Below are positions 17,417-27,172 of a stretch of DNA of 64,000 bases, piece by piece (position 1 is the stretch's first letter; each line of letters begins with the position of its first letter). A model generated the notes under the pieces. The model saw only the letters and a program-made list of their open reading frames with translations, was not told where the DNA came from and ran no database searches. Source of the DNA: an uncultured Bacilli bacterium (GTDB lineage: Bacteria; Bacillota_I; Bacilli_A; RF39; UBA660); NCBI GenBank assembly GCA_934098395.1, contig CAKOOM010000001.1, forward strand, positions 124,001 through 188,000, given 5' to 3'. A program made the translations under genes and the position numbers.

Positions 17417-18144
17417 GGACAATAAATTTTGCTAAAAGGAATTTAAAAGAATTAATTAGAGATCCATTAAGTATTGTATTTTCAATTATTTTACCAATAT
17501 TTTTATTATATATATTTCAACAATTTAAAATACCAAATGAAAGTTATAAGTTGCAGAATTTTACTCCAGGAATAATTGTTTTTAGTTTATCTTTTATAAC
17601 TATGTTTGTATCTATTTTGGTTGCTAAAGATAGAACAACAGCACTTTTGATTAGACTAGGAGTTAGTCCAATGAAATCGGTAGAATTTATTATGGGATAT
17701 ATTATTTCTACAATTCCTATTATAATTATTGAGTCAATACTTATTTATGTTATTTCAATTATATTAGGACTTGAGTTTTCGGTATATATAATTGTATCAA
17801 TATTTATTGTTGCTATAATAGCTATTCTTTTTATATCATTAGGTATTTTAATAGGGAGTATTTGTACTGAAAAGTCAGCTTCTGGAGTATCTAGTATTAT
17901 TGTTCAATTAGTATGTTTTACAAGTGGTATGTATTTTTCAAAAGATATGCTAGGAGATGGTTTTAGAAGAATTTGTGAATATTTACCATTTGAGAGTGTT
18001 GTAACATTAATAAGGGGTATATCAAGTAATAATGTAAGTATTATAACTCCAAGAAATATAATTATAGTAGTTATGTATACGGTTATAACTTTTATATTAT
18101 CAACATATTTGTTTAATAAAAATATGTTAAGTGATAATAAATAA
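17413..18144 (+). CDS. ABC-2 type transporter permease
   Basis: A 243-residue permease with about six membrane helices and the ABC-2 pattern: an N-terminal cytoplasmic RDPLSIVFSIILP motif entering helix 1, and a central IGSICTEKSASGVSSIIVQL re-entrant stretch. It is the membrane partner of the ATPase upstream (ATGA overlap). A terminator follows at 18147-18174. Confidence 0.9.
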   Translation: MRTINFAKRNLKELIRDPLSIVFSIILPIFLLYIFQQFKIPNESYKLQNFTPGIIVFSLSFITMFVSILVAKDRTTALLIRLGVSPMKSVEFIMGYIISTIPIIIIESILIYVISIILGLEFSVYIIVSIFIVAIIAILFISLGILIGSICTEKSASGVSSIIVQLVCFTSGMYFSKDMLGDGFRRICEYLPFESVVTLIRGISSNNVSIITPRNIIIVVMYTVITFILSTYLFNKNMLSDNK

Positions 18145-18146
18145 TG

Positions 18147-18174
18147 AAAAGAGATCTTTGTTATCTCTTTTTTT
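18147..18174 (+). terminator. Terminator of the AbrB-ABC operon
   Basis: AAAAGAGAT (18147-18155) pairs with ATCTCTTTT (18163-18171) around a 7-nt loop, followed by more T. The distal arm overlaps the end of a minus-strand gene relic. Confidence 0.85.
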
Positions 18175-18298
18175 CGTGTTCCAATAGTTTAATTTTGTTA
18201 TCAATTCCTCCATCATAACCAACCATTTCTCCGTTTTTACCTACGACTCTATGACATGGGGCATTTTGCGAAAAATAGAAACAAAAACAAGTAATTGA
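18161..18298 (-). pseudogene. Relic of a methylated-DNA--protein-cysteine methyltransferase (Ogt/MGMT)
   Basis: Read on the minus strand, an open stretch of 45 codons without a start encodes the C-terminal end of an O6-alkylguanine repair protein. It includes the alkyl-acceptor motif NAPCHRVVG followed by [11 protein letters not shown] and [11 protein letters not shown]. The helix-turn-helix and all N-terminal parts are missing: an in-frame TAA stands at 18301-18299 and the sequence upstream is unrelated AT-rich DNA. This is a truncated relic next to the accessory island, and the break point probably marks one edge of the insertion or deletion. Confidence 0.8.
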
Positions 18299-18375
18299 TT
18301 AAATCAATCTATTAATAATATAACACATATTATAATTTTTTTAATATAAATATTTATACTAATTTAAATATATTT

Positions 18376-18400
18376 CAATTGAAAAAGTAAATTAAACAAT
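18376..18400. repeat. Left arm of a 24-bp inverted repeat
   Basis: The sequence beginning CAATTGAAAAAGTAAATTAA here has a perfect 24-bp reverse-complement match at 19821-19844. The two arms flank the InlB-repeat surface protein gene, about 1.4 kb apart. Confidence 0.8.
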
Positions 18401-18402
18401 AA

Positions 18403-18451
18403 AAATCAAGGATTAGATGAACTAGATTATTCATTAGGCCTTGATTTTTTT
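18403..18451. terminator. Bidirectional hairpin terminator
   Basis: AAATCAAGG and CCTTGATTT form the base of a long hairpin whose interior holds a further CTAG(T)-type inverted repeat. A T-run follows on the plus strand, and a shorter one (TTTTTA) on the minus strand. It would end the minus-strand InlB-repeat gene. Confidence 0.7.
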
Positions 18452-18470
18452 ACATTATTTTTTAAAATTT

Positions 18471-19547
18471 TTATTTTTTCTTAGCATCTACAACTGTTGT
18501 CTTAGTACATTTTTTATTTTTCAATGTCCATCCGTTTTCGCAATTAAATACTTTTTTCATTTTTAATTCACACATACCACTTGAGTTTAATGTTCCTGAA
18601 GGACAATATTTAACATTTTTAGCATCAAATGAAGCATGATAACAATATCCTTCGTAGTAAACTCTTCCATGCATAGTACAATATCTTTCTTCGCTTCTTC
18701 CATCTTTAATATAATAACACTTTCCTGTATCTTCATCTAATACAGCACTGCTTCCTTTGTAATATCCATTATTATGATCTTCACAAACATATTCATACTC
18801 AACATCTATTTCAGTTGTACAATAATCATTATCCCATGCTCCTGCACTATAACCTTGTGGACATCTACCAGTTGCATTTTTAGTTTCAGTTTTAGTACAT
18901 TTAGTTCCATTTAAAACATAACCACTTTCACAATAATAAGATGCTGTATTTTTATTATTTGTTTGTGTTTGTTCTTTAGTTGTAGTTTTATTTTTTTCTA
19001 TTTTTTCCCATTTTGCATATAGAGTTGTATCTTCACTTAATAGAGCATCGTTATAAATTGGTGTTCCATTTTTATCTTCCCATCCGACAAACTTATAACC
19101 TGCTTTACTTGGCTCAGTTGGAAGTTTTAATTTAACGTTTTCATGAATAACAATGTCTTTAACCTCACTTCCTCCTTTTGAATCAAATTTAATAGTAATT
19201 GTTTTTGCATCATCATTAAAAACAGCTTTTAATTTAATATTTCTATTAATTTTAGTTTTAAAATCAAATGGTTTTTCTGATAAAATGTCTTTTCCATCTT
19301 TAACATCAACAATTTCATACCAATCAACAAATGATTCTCCTAAATCTTCCTTACCTTTAATATCACTTGAATTTATTATTTTATTATGTTTAACATATAC
19401 TACCTGAACATCTGAACCATTATCTAGATAAAAACTTACCTCATATTTACGATTCAAAAAAAATACTAAAAAAATAATTATTGCAAGTAATATAAAACCT
19501 CCTATTATTTCAAAAATAATCCTTCTTTTTTTGTCGTTTTTAGACAT
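18471..19547 (-). CDS. Membrane-anchored InlB-repeat, Cys-rich surface protein
   Basis: A 358-residue protein with a short basic N-terminus and one membrane helix (about residues 9-31), so the rest is outside the cell. Residues about 105-185 form an InlB B-repeat (Listeria-Bacteroides repeat): ITIKFDSKGGSEVKDI and GYKFVGWEDKNGTPI, ending in LYAKWEK. After a Thr/Lys/Asn linker the C-terminal ~150 residues hold about 12 Cys. They include two copies of a CESGYVLNGTKCTKT-like unit (the second is CENGWTLKNKKCTKT), which suggests disulfide-bonded EGF-like modules. It is not LPXTG anchored. It lies between the arms of a 24-bp inverted repeat in an accessory island. Adhesion is a plausible role but unproven. 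Confidence 0.75.
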   Translation of the reverse strand: MSKNDKKRRIIFEIIGGFILLAIIIFLVFFLNRKYEVSFYLDNGSDVQVVYVKHNKIINSSDIKGKEDLGESFVDWYEIVDVKDGKDILSEKPFDFKTKINRNIKLKAVFNDDAKTITIKFDSKGGSEVKDIVIHENVKLKLPTEPSKAGYKFVGWEDKNGTPIYNDALLSEDTTLYAKWEKIEKNKTTTKEQTQTNNKNTASYYCESGYVLNGTKCTKTETKNATGRCPQGYSAGAWDNDYCTTEIDVEYEYVCEDHNNGYYKGSSAVLDEDTGKCYYIKDGRSEERYCTMHGRVYYEGYCYHASFDAKNVKYCPSGTLNSSGMCELKMKKVFNCENGWTLKNKKCTKTTVVDAKKK

Positions 19548-19881
19548 AATCGTTCCTCCTTAAATATATTATACTAGAAAATTATTAATTTTAAAACATT
19601 TTTGTTAATTAAATTATAATTGTTTCAATTCTTATTCTTTTAGATAGACTAATATATATTTGATAAATATTACTTGTATTCACAAAACAATATCTTCTTC
19701 ATGTACAAGTAAAATATCAAAAATATATTATAATATGAAGTAATTATAATAACAATTAATATGTTTAAGTTTGATAGAAAAAAGAATTAAAGACAAAATT
19801 GTATTGTATAAGTATATTGAATTGTTTAATTTACTTTTTCAATTAACCTTTTTTCAACATCTGTATCATACCAAGATTTAC
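19548..19881. other. Gene-poor AT-rich gap in the accessory island
   Basis: I see no supported gene here. The stretch contains only AT-rich sequence, the likely upstream region of the InlB-repeat gene, and the right arm of the 24-bp inverted repeat. Confidence 0.6.
19821..19844. repeat. Right arm of a 24-bp inverted repeat
   Basis: ATTGTTTAATTTACTTTTTC and the next four bases are the exact reverse complement of 18377-18400. It ends about 40 bp before the recombinase relic. Confidence 0.8.
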
Positions 19882-20364
<483 letters not shown>

Positions 20365-20396
20365 TCAATATTTTCTTCTAGTGCCTTAGCAATATT

Positions 20397-20543
20397 CTAA
20401 ATAATATATTCTTCTTTTTTAGGTTTTGGTTCTTCTTTAACTTCGGTGTAAATGGTAAAATAAAATGTAGGAATTCGGTAAATTAATTTGTCGATTTTGG
20501 GTTCATCACTCATATTGATTTTCTTTTTAATTATTTTAATCAT
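20397..20543 (-). CDS. Possible small protein of the accessory island
   Basis: A 48-codon open frame on the minus strand, starting MIKIIKKKINMSDEPKIDKL and ending in a Lys/Glu/Pro-rich tail. GTGTGATACGAT precedes the ATG in the position used by GGTGAT ribosome sites elsewhere in the window. It lies directly upstream of the recombinase relic, where serine-integrase elements often carry a small gene. I do not recognise it, and it may be a remnant. Confidence 0.35.
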   Translation of the reverse strand: MIKIIKKKINMSDEPKIDKLIYRIPTFYFTIYTEVKEEPKPKKEEYII

Positions 20544-20576
20544 ATCGTATCACACATTTCTTTGCAATAATGCACA

Positions 20577-20602
20577 AAAAAATCAATCTTTTCAGATTGA
20601 TT
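20577..20602. terminator. Hairpin next to tRNA-Gly
   Basis: AAATCAATC and GATTGATTT form a 9-bp stem with a TTTTCA loop, with an A-run on the left and TTT on the right. It would end transcription downstream of the minus-strand tRNA-Gly. Part of it matches, in inverted orientation, a 15-bp sequence at 18296-18310. Confidence 0.6.
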
Positions 20603-20641
20603 TAATCATTAACGTCACATTAGTGCGACGATTTTATCTTA

Positions 20642-20715
20642 TGGAGCAGATGAGGAGAATCGAACTCCCGTCAGGAGCTTGGAAGGCTCTTATTCTACCA
20701 TTAAACTACATCTGC
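20642..20715 (-). tRNA. tRNA-Gly (TCC anticodon)
   Basis: On the minus strand the acceptor GCAGATG (20715-20709) pairs with CATCTGC, the D arm is AGTTTAATGGTAGAAT, the anticodon loop is CTTCCAA (anticodon TCC), the T arm contains GTTCGATTC, and CCA is encoded (20644-20642). One A-C mismatch sits at the top of the anticodon stem. Confidence 0.95.
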
Positions 20716-20787
20716 AAATCAAGTAGGCAATATAAATTATAGTATACATGCCTACTTTTGTCAACTGTTTTTATTAATTTTTTTTAA

Positions 20788-22941
20788 TTAATTTTTGATT
20801 AATGACAAGCTAACTTTGCCTTTATCTTTGTTGATTTCATCAACATAACAATCAACTATATCACCAACTTGGAATAAATCACCAGGATGTTTTATATAAT
20901 TATTACTTAATTTAGATATGTGAGCTAGACCGTCATTGTGTAAACCAATATCAATGAATAATCCAAAATCAACAACATTTCTAACGGTACCTTGTAGTTT
21001 CATACCAATAGTTAAATCATTAATATCTAAAACATCACTTTTTAAAATGGGTTGTGGCATTTCATCTCTTGGATCTAGATTAGGTTTTTTTAATGATGAT
21101 ATTACATCTTCAAGAGTATATATATCAGTATTTAATTTTTCTTTATATTCATCAATATTTAATTTGTTAAGTTTATCAATTAATGTAGAAGTACCAATAC
21201 TAGAAATGTTTTCATTTAATAATTCTAATAGTTTTATGGCAATGTCATAGCTTTCTGGGTGAATAGCTGTGGAATCAAGAATATTGTTTCCATCAGTGAT
21301 TCTTAAAAATCCGACAGCTTGTTCATAGGTTTTATCACTAAGTAATTTCTTTTTTTTGATTTCTTCTCTAGATAAAATTTTTCCATTTTTCTCTCTATAT
21401 TCAATAATTTTATCAATAGCTTTTTTAGTGATACCGGATACATATTTAAGTAGGGAAGCTGAAGCAGTATTTATATTTACGCCAACACTGTTAACACATT
21501 TTTCAACTACAAAATCTAATGATTCTGATAATTTTTTTTGTGAAACGTCATGTTGATATAGACCAACCCCAATACCCTCTGGTGGTATTTTTACAAGTTC
21601 TGCTAAAGGATCTTGTATTCTTCTTCCAATACTAACGGCACTTCTTTTTTCTACAGCTAAATCAGGAAATTCTTGAATTGCTTGTGGTGAAGCACTGTAT
21701 ATTGAAGCTCCAGCTTCACTAACTATTATATACTTACATTTCAAATTATATTCCTTAATCATTTCACTACAAAATTTTTCTGATTCTCTTGAAGCAGTTC
21801 CATTACCAATAGCAATAATATCTACATTATATTTTTTTATTAAAGATACGACTTTTTCTTTACAATTTTTTATTCTTTCATCACTGATTCCTTTTAAGAA
21901 GGGTTTAATAACTGTTGAATCTAAATATTTTCCTAGGGAATCAATAACGGCTAATTTGCATCCATTAACAAAGCCAGGATCAAATGCAAGAACATTTTTT
22001 TCTTTTAAAGGAGGGCAAAGTAATAGAGCTTCGAGGTTTTTTCCAAAATTGTCAATGGCGGCTTCTTCACCTTTTTCTGTTAAATCAGAACGTACTTCTC
22101 TTTCTACAGATGGACTAATTAATCTTTTATAACTATCTTTTATTGCATCAATTATTATATCTGTTATATTACTTTCTTTTTTAATACATTTATCTTTTAA
22201 GTATTTGATTATTGCATCATTATCTACGTCAATTGATACGCTAAGTACACCTTCTTTTTCTCCTCTGTTGATAGCTAAAATTCTATGAGGTTTAATGTTT
22301 TTTACCATTTCGTTATAGTCATAGTACATTTCATAGGTTTTTCCTTCGTCTATAGCATTTTTCTTTAGTTTAGAACAAATAATGCCATTGCGATAAAAAT
22401 AATTTCTTATCCATTTTCTATAAAAAGCATTATCACTAATCCATTCGCTAATGATATACTTAGCTCCAGTAATTGCGTCTTCAATAGTTTTTACATTTTC
22501 GTTTAAGTATTTTTGGCATACATTATCAATATCTAGTTTATCAGGCTGAGACATAATAATTTTAGCTAATGGTTCTAATCCATTTTTAATGGCTTCAGTA
22601 GCTTTGGTTTTTTTCTTTTCTTTATATGGTCTGTATAAGTCTTCAACTTCAACTAATTTATTGCATTTAAGAATATTTTCTTTTAATTCATCAGTAAGCA
22701 TTCCTTTTTCATCAATTAATCTAATTACATCATCTTTTCTTTTGGCCAAATTAATTTGATATTGATATTGATCATCAATTAATTTGATCTTTTCTTCGTC
22801 CATTGCACCAGTAGCTTCTTTTCTATATCTAGCGATAAATGGAATTGTATTTCCTTCTTCTAACATTTTTAAAACGTTTTCTACATATTTAATATCTACG
22901 TTTAAATCTTTGGCAATTTCGTTTATTATAAATTCATTCAT
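20788..22941 (-). CDS. tex: Tex-like S1 RNA-binding protein
   Basis: A 717-residue Tex/YdcI-family protein thought to act with RNA polymerase in transcription or RNA metabolism. Domains in order: the N-terminal helical Tex region with FIARYRKEATGAMDEEKI, a YqgF/RNase H-like core (VLAFDPGFVNGCKLAVID), the HhH region (VNSVGVNINTASASLL) and a C-terminal S1 domain (GMKLQGTVRNVVDFGLFIDIGLHNDGLAHISKLS). All domains are present at full length. AAGGAT lies upstream of ATG 22941. dinB lies 63 bp upstream on the same strand and may share the transcript. Confidence 0.95.
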   Translation of the reverse strand: MNEFIINEIAKDLNVDIKYVENVLKMLEEGNTIPFIARYRKEATGAMDEEKIKLIDDQYQYQINLAKRKDDVIRLIDEKGMLTDELKENILKCNKLVEVEDLYRPYKEKKKTKATEAIKNGLEPLAKIIMSQPDKLDIDNVCQKYLNENVKTIEDAITGAKYIISEWISDNAFYRKWIRNYFYRNGIICSKLKKNAIDEGKTYEMYYDYNEMVKNIKPHRILAINRGEKEGVLSVSIDVDNDAIIKYLKDKCIKKESNITDIIIDAIKDSYKRLISPSVEREVRSDLTEKGEEAAIDNFGKNLEALLLCPPLKEKNVLAFDPGFVNGCKLAVIDSLGKYLDSTVIKPFLKGISDERIKNCKEKVVSLIKKYNVDIIAIGNGTASRESEKFCSEMIKEYNLKCKYIIVSEAGASIYSASPQAIQEFPDLAVEKRSAVSIGRRIQDPLAELVKIPPEGIGVGLYQHDVSQKKLSESLDFVVEKCVNSVGVNINTASASLLKYVSGITKKAIDKIIEYREKNGKILSREEIKKKKLLSDKTYEQAVGFLRITDGNNILDSTAIHPESYDIAIKLLELLNENISSIGTSTLIDKLNKLNIDEYKEKLNTDIYTLEDVISSLKKPNLDPRDEMPQPILKSDVLDINDLTIGMKLQGTVRNVVDFGLFIDIGLHNDGLAHISKLSNNYIKHPGDLFQVGDIVDCYVDEINKDKGKVSLSLIKN

Positions 22942-23004
22942 GTTTATCCTTCTTTCTATTTTTATGTGTAAAATTATTATAACATAAATATATGGTATCT
23001 AATT

Positions 23005-24207
23005 TTATTTTTTTAACATATCTGCATATGTTATGGATTTATCTCCGTATTTATGTTTGATTTCATCAATTGTTTTTTGTAAATTATCTTTTGTTTTAAC
23101 TGATTTATTGGACATATTAAAAATGGATAATTGTACTTTGTAAATATCTGTTAAGTTGTTTAGAGCAACTCCTAATGATCTGACTTTTTTATCGCTATCT
23201 TCATTCCATAGTTTATTAAATATTTTGATTACATTTTCGTATATTTCATTGTCACTATTAATTAAATTATCGAGAGTTATTTGTTTGTTTATTTTTGTAA
23301 AATCATGAAATTTTACATATACAGATATACTTGATGTATACATTTTTTTATCTCTTAGTCTTTTCCCTACGGAGAAGGATAATTTTTTAAGTTCTAAATA
23401 TATGTCATTAATTTTTGTGTAATTATATGGTAATACTAGGGAATTGGATATGCTTTTGGGATTACTATAATCGCTTTCTACGATAGAATTATCAATTCCG
23501 TTGGCATATTCCCACATCATTTTACCCATACTTTTGAAGTGTTTTACTAAAAAATCTACATTAGTGTTAGCAAGATCTTTAATGGTGTTTATATTTAATT
23601 CATGTAATTTTTTACTGCTGGCTTTTCCTATCATAAATAAATCGGATACATCTAGGTTCCACATTTTTGTTGTGATTTCATTAGTAAATAGTGTATGTAC
23701 CTTGTCAGGTTTAGAAAAATCACTAGCCATTTTTGCTAATAGTTTATTATTGCCAACTCCGACATTAACGGTAAATCCAAAGTTGTTTTTTATATCATCT
23801 TTAATTTTATAGGCTAATTTTATTGGATCGCCATATAATTTAATTGAATCACTGAAGTCGATAAAACATTCATCTATTGAGTATCTTTCTATTTTATTCG
23901 TATAATTACATAGATAAGTATACATAATATCAGAGTATCTTTTATATATTTTATATTCTGGGTGATAAACTTCTAAATAGGGGCATTTTTTTCTAGCTGA
24001 ATATAGGGTTTCTCCAGTAATGATGCCACGTTTTTTACATGGATTACTTTTTGCTAGGACGATTCCTTTTCTTTCTGATTCGTTTCCTGCGATGACGGCA
24101 TATTTATTTCTAATATCTGTTTTACTACCGTTATGAAGCATGTTAACGGCGGTCCAAGATAAAAAAGCATTATTACAATCTATATGAAAAATAATTCTTT
24201 CTGCCAT
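23005..24207 (-). CDS. dinB: Y-family DNA polymerase IV (DinB)
   Basis: A translesion polymerase of 400 residues. Catalytic acidic motifs are IFHIDCNNAFLSW (first Asp) and IERYSIDECFIDFSD (Asp-Glu pair). The palm/thumb block TVNVGVGNNKLLAKMASDFSKPD and the C-terminal little-finger region are complete. The metal ligand region reads DCNNAF rather than the DMDAFF of classical Pol IV, so it is nearer to the Firmicute UvrX/YqjW-like branch. ATG 24207 follows AGGTGATAACT; an in-frame GTG at 24216 lies inside that site. Confidence 0.9.
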   Translation of the reverse strand: MAERIIFHIDCNNAFLSWTAVNMLHNGSKTDIRNKYAVIAGNESERKGIVLAKSNPCKKRGIITGETLYSARKKCPYLEVYHPEYKIYKRYSDIMYTYLCNYTNKIERYSIDECFIDFSDSIKLYGDPIKLAYKIKDDIKNNFGFTVNVGVGNNKLLAKMASDFSKPDKVHTLFTNEITTKMWNLDVSDLFMIGKASSKKLHELNINTIKDLANTNVDFLVKHFKSMGKMMWEYANGIDNSIVESDYSNPKSISNSLVLPYNYTKINDIYLELKKLSFSVGKRLRDKKMYTSSISVYVKFHDFTKINKQITLDNLINSDNEIYENVIKIFNKLWNEDSDKKVRSLGVALNNLTDIYKVQLSIFNMSNKSVKTKDNLQKTIDEIKHKYGDKSITYADMLKK

Positions 24208-24327
24208 AGTTATCACCTAAAATAATTATAGCAAACATTTATTTACTTTTCAAATAAATTTGTTAAAATAAATTGAAGAAAATATATATTTATGATATAC
24301 TTATACCGCAAGAGAGGACTGATTTAA

Positions 24328-25389
24328 ATGATTAATCGTTTGGAAGCAATTCAAAATAAGTATAATGAGATAACTGAAGAACTTACTAAAGATGAGACTA
24401 TCAAGGATATTAAGAAGATGACTGAATTATCAAAGGAACAAAGAAGATTATCAGAAACGGTTGATATATATCAAAAATATAAAAGAATTTTATCGGATAT
24501 TGAGGCAGCTAAGGAAATGTTAAATGATAAGGAAATGCAGGAATTTGCTAAAGAAGAGATATCTAATTTGAATAAAGAAAAGGAACAAATAGAGGGTGAA
24601 TTAGAAATATTATTATTACCACATGATCCGAATGATGAGAAAAATGTTATTGTTGAAATACGTGGAGCAGCTGGTGGTGATGAGGCTAATATTTTTGCGG
24701 GTGATTTATTTGATATGTATAATCATTATGTAAATAATTTTGGTTGGAAAATAGAGATATTATCTGAAGAGCCTGGTACTGCTGGTGGATACTCTCAAAT
24801 AGAATTTATGATAAAGGGTGAAGGGGCTTATTCTAAATTAAAATATGAATCTGGTGCTCATAGGGTGCAAAGAGTTCCTGAAACTGAATCACAGGGAAGA
24901 GTACATACATCAACTGCTACGGTTTTAGTAATGCCTGAGGCAGAAGAATTTGATTATGAATTAGATGAGTCTGAGGTAAGAATAGATATTACAAGAAGTA
25001 GTGGATGTGGTGGACAAGGAGTAAATACAACGGATTCTGCAGTAAGACTTACACATATTCCTACAGGTATAATTGTATATTCGCAAACAGAACGTAGTCA
25101 GATTAAGAATAAGGAAAAGGCTTTTAAAATATTAAAAACTAGATTATATGATCTTAAGTTAAGAGAACAAGAGGCAGCAAATCAACAGGAACGTAAAAGT
25201 AAGATAGGGACTGGAGACCGTTCTGAGAAGATAAGAACATATAATTATCCGCAAAATAGAGTAACGGATCATCGTATTGGATTTACTTCTATGAATTTGG
25301 ATCGTATTATGGCTGGTGATTTGGGAGTTATAATAGATGCTTTGATTAATGAAGATCAAAAAAGAAAATTGGAAAATAGTGAGATATAA
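24328..25389 (+). CDS. prfA: Peptide chain release factor 1
   Basis: RF1 reads UAA and UAG and triggers peptidyl-tRNA hydrolysis. The 353-residue protein has the codon-recognition region with RVPETESQGRVHTSTATV, and the catalytic SGCGGQGVNTTDSAVRLTHIPTG (GGQ). The length is normal. The partner methyltransferase gene prmC, which modifies the GGQ Gln, starts 2 nt downstream. GAGAGGACTG precedes ATG 24328. Confidence 0.96.
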   Translation: MINRLEAIQNKYNEITEELTKDETIKDIKKMTELSKEQRRLSETVDIYQKYKRILSDIEAAKEMLNDKEMQEFAKEEISNLNKEKEQIEGELEILLLPHDPNDEKNVIVEIRGAAGGDEANIFAGDLFDMYNHYVNNFGWKIEILSEEPGTAGGYSQIEFMIKGEGAYSKLKYESGAHRVQRVPETESQGRVHTSTATVLVMPEAEEFDYELDESEVRIDITRSSGCGGQGVNTTDSAVRLTHIPTGIIVYSQTERSQIKNKEKAFKILKTRLYDLKLREQEAANQQERKSKIGTGDRSEKIRTYNYPQNRVTDHRIGFTSMNLDRIMAGDLGVIIDALINEDQKRKLENSEI

Positions 25390-25391
25390 AA

Positions 25392-26123
25392 ATGACTGAT
25401 GAAGAAAAGCAAGTGGCATATTTAAGAAAATATTTAGAAAAAGATAAACTTGAAGAGGGGATTGCTTTATTAAAGAAAGGTATTCCTGTTCAATATATCG
25501 TAGGGAATGTTGACTTTTATGGAAATATTATAAAAGTAGATAAAAATGTTTTAATACCAAGATTTGAAACGGAATTGTTGGTAGATAAAACTATTAAAAG
25601 AATAAATAAATATTTTAATAATAAGTTAATTAGGATTTTAGAATTAGGTACTGGTAGTGGATGTATTGCTATTTCTTTAAAAAAGGAAATTAATTCTATA
25701 ATTGATGCGATTGATATTTCTAAAGAGGCATTATCTGTTGCTATAGATAATGCTAAAATAAATAATGTTGATATAAATTTTATGTTGGCAGATATGACTA
25801 CTTACAAGGATAAGAAATATGATGTAATTATATCTAATCCTCCGTATATTAAAGAGGATGAACTTATTATGGATATGGTAAAGGATAATGAACCAAATAT
25901 AGCATTATATGCTGATGATAATGGACTTTATTACTACAAAAAAATAATAGATAATATTAATTATTTAACTAATGATAAATATCTTATATGCTTTGAAATT
26001 GGTTATACACAAGGAAAATATATTGAAGAGTATGCCAAAGATAATTTAAGTGATATAACTGTTTCTATAGAAAAAGATTATAATGATAGAGATAGATTTA
26101 TATTTATAACAAATATTAAGTAG
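25392..26123 (+). CDS. prmC: Release-factor glutamine methyltransferase PrmC
   Basis: An AdoMet-dependent methyltransferase that N5-methylates the GGQ glutamine of release factors. The 243-residue protein has the N-terminal helical domain ending at GNVDFYGNIIKVDKNVLIPRFETE, the AdoMet motif ILELGTGSGCIAISL and the catalytic ISNPPYI. It starts 2 nt after prfA, an order conserved widely, and is followed by a terminator overlapping its stop. Confidence 0.95.
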   Translation: MTDEEKQVAYLRKYLEKDKLEEGIALLKKGIPVQYIVGNVDFYGNIIKVDKNVLIPRFETELLVDKTIKRINKYFNNKLIRILELGTGSGCIAISLKKEINSIIDAIDISKEALSVAIDNAKINNVDINFMLADMTTYKDKKYDVIISNPPYIKEDELIMDMVKDNEPNIALYADDNGLYYYKKIIDNINYLTNDKYLICFEIGYTQGKYIEEYAKDNLSDITVSIEKDYNDRDRFIFITNIK

Positions 26124-26142
26124 TTTAAAGAAACTACTTTTT
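26118..26142 (+). terminator. Terminator of prfA-prmC
   Basis: AAGTAGTTT pairs with AAACTACTT around a 4-nt loop, followed by TTTTT. The stem begins inside the prmC stop codon region. Confidence 0.85.
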
Positions 26143-26193
26143 ATATTGTCAAATTAACTAAAATATGATAAATTTTATTTAGGGGGATTTATT

Positions 26194-27108
26194 ATGTCTG
26201 TAGATTTATGTTTAGAAGAGTTATTTGAAATAACTAAGTCAATTGATGACAATTATGAAGAATTATTCTGTTTATCAAAAAATGATAAAGAAGATAGTAA
26301 AGAGTATAATGACACTTTAATAACTTTATATAAGAATGTAGAGAGTTCGGTTGTTTTTTGTCAAAATCAATCGATTGAAACTTTACAAGAGATGATTCGA
26401 AAGATAAATATTAAGATAAAAACCAATTTAGACGGTTATTATTATTATACGGCTGCAATGAATGCGGTAGCATTTGTTTATAACAAAAAATGTGCTCAGG
26501 ATTATTCTCAAGAAGAGCAGGATGAGGTTGTTTCGGAAGAAATATTTGATGAAATTTATCAAGATGATGAACCAGATGAAGAAAAATATATTGATAATGA
26601 TTATCCAGAAGAATTGGATGATTATTATGATGAAGCAATGGGAATGATTTATCTTGAAGCTACGAGAAAAGTAATAACAAAAATTAAAGCTACTTATACT
26701 ACGAATGAGTATGAGAAAAAATATAAGAATAGGTTATTGAAGGAATATAAGGTATATTATAAGTATGATTTTTTAAGCAGTAATATTTTTCTTGAATTAA
26801 TATCTATTAAGAATAGATTTGATCCATTTGCAATAAATATAGAAATGGAGGGGGATTTTTCTCCATTATATTATAATCAAGCTATTGAAATGATAACTGA
26901 TTTATATGATAAAACTAGAAGTAATACTTCTCCAACTGCAGTTTGTGAAGATTTATTTTCTGTATCAGTAGTAGAAACAATTATTGATTTGTTGGATGTT
27001 GACAGGTTAAATAAATTAAAAGAGTTGTGTGAAGAAAAGTCTTCTAAATATAATAAATTTAATTATGGTAATATTTGTTATGTTAAACTTAAACAAAAAT
27101 TAAAATAA
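26194..27108 (+). CDS. Hypothetical acidic protein
   Basis: A 304-residue soluble protein I do not recognise. It is mostly helical by appearance, with no membrane segment. Residues about 108-150 form a strongly acidic, Tyr-rich stretch (EEIFDEIYQDDEPDEEKYID and onward). AGGGGG precedes ATG 26194. It lies between the prfA-prmC terminator and spoIIR and has its own terminator, so it is a single-gene unit. Confidence 0.6.
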   Translation: MSVDLCLEELFEITKSIDDNYEELFCLSKNDKEDSKEYNDTLITLYKNVESSVVFCQNQSIETLQEMIRKINIKIKTNLDGYYYYTAAMNAVAFVYNKKCAQDYSQEEQDEVVSEEIFDEIYQDDEPDEEKYIDNDYPEELDDYYDEAMGMIYLEATRKVITKIKATYTTNEYEKKYKNRLLKEYKVYYKYDFLSSNIFLELISIKNRFDPFAINIEMEGDFSPLYYNQAIEMITDLYDKTRSNTSPTAVCEDLFSVSVVETIIDLLDVDRLNKLKELCEEKSSKYNKFNYGNICYVKLKQKLK

Positions 27109-27127
27109 GAGAAATCTTATTTTTTTT
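27103..27127 (+). terminator. Terminator of the acidic hypothetical gene
   Basis: AAATAAGA pairs with TCTTATTT around a 4-nt loop, followed by a T-run. Confidence 0.8.
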
Positions 27128-27172
27128 GTTTAATATTTTGTAAATAATAACAATATATAAATAGGTGATACA

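Noticed and set aside
20488..20742. 84-codon plus-strand open frame
   Set aside because: It runs antisense through tRNA-Gly and the adjacent hairpin, has no ribosome site and no recognisable protein; it is an accident of low stop density.
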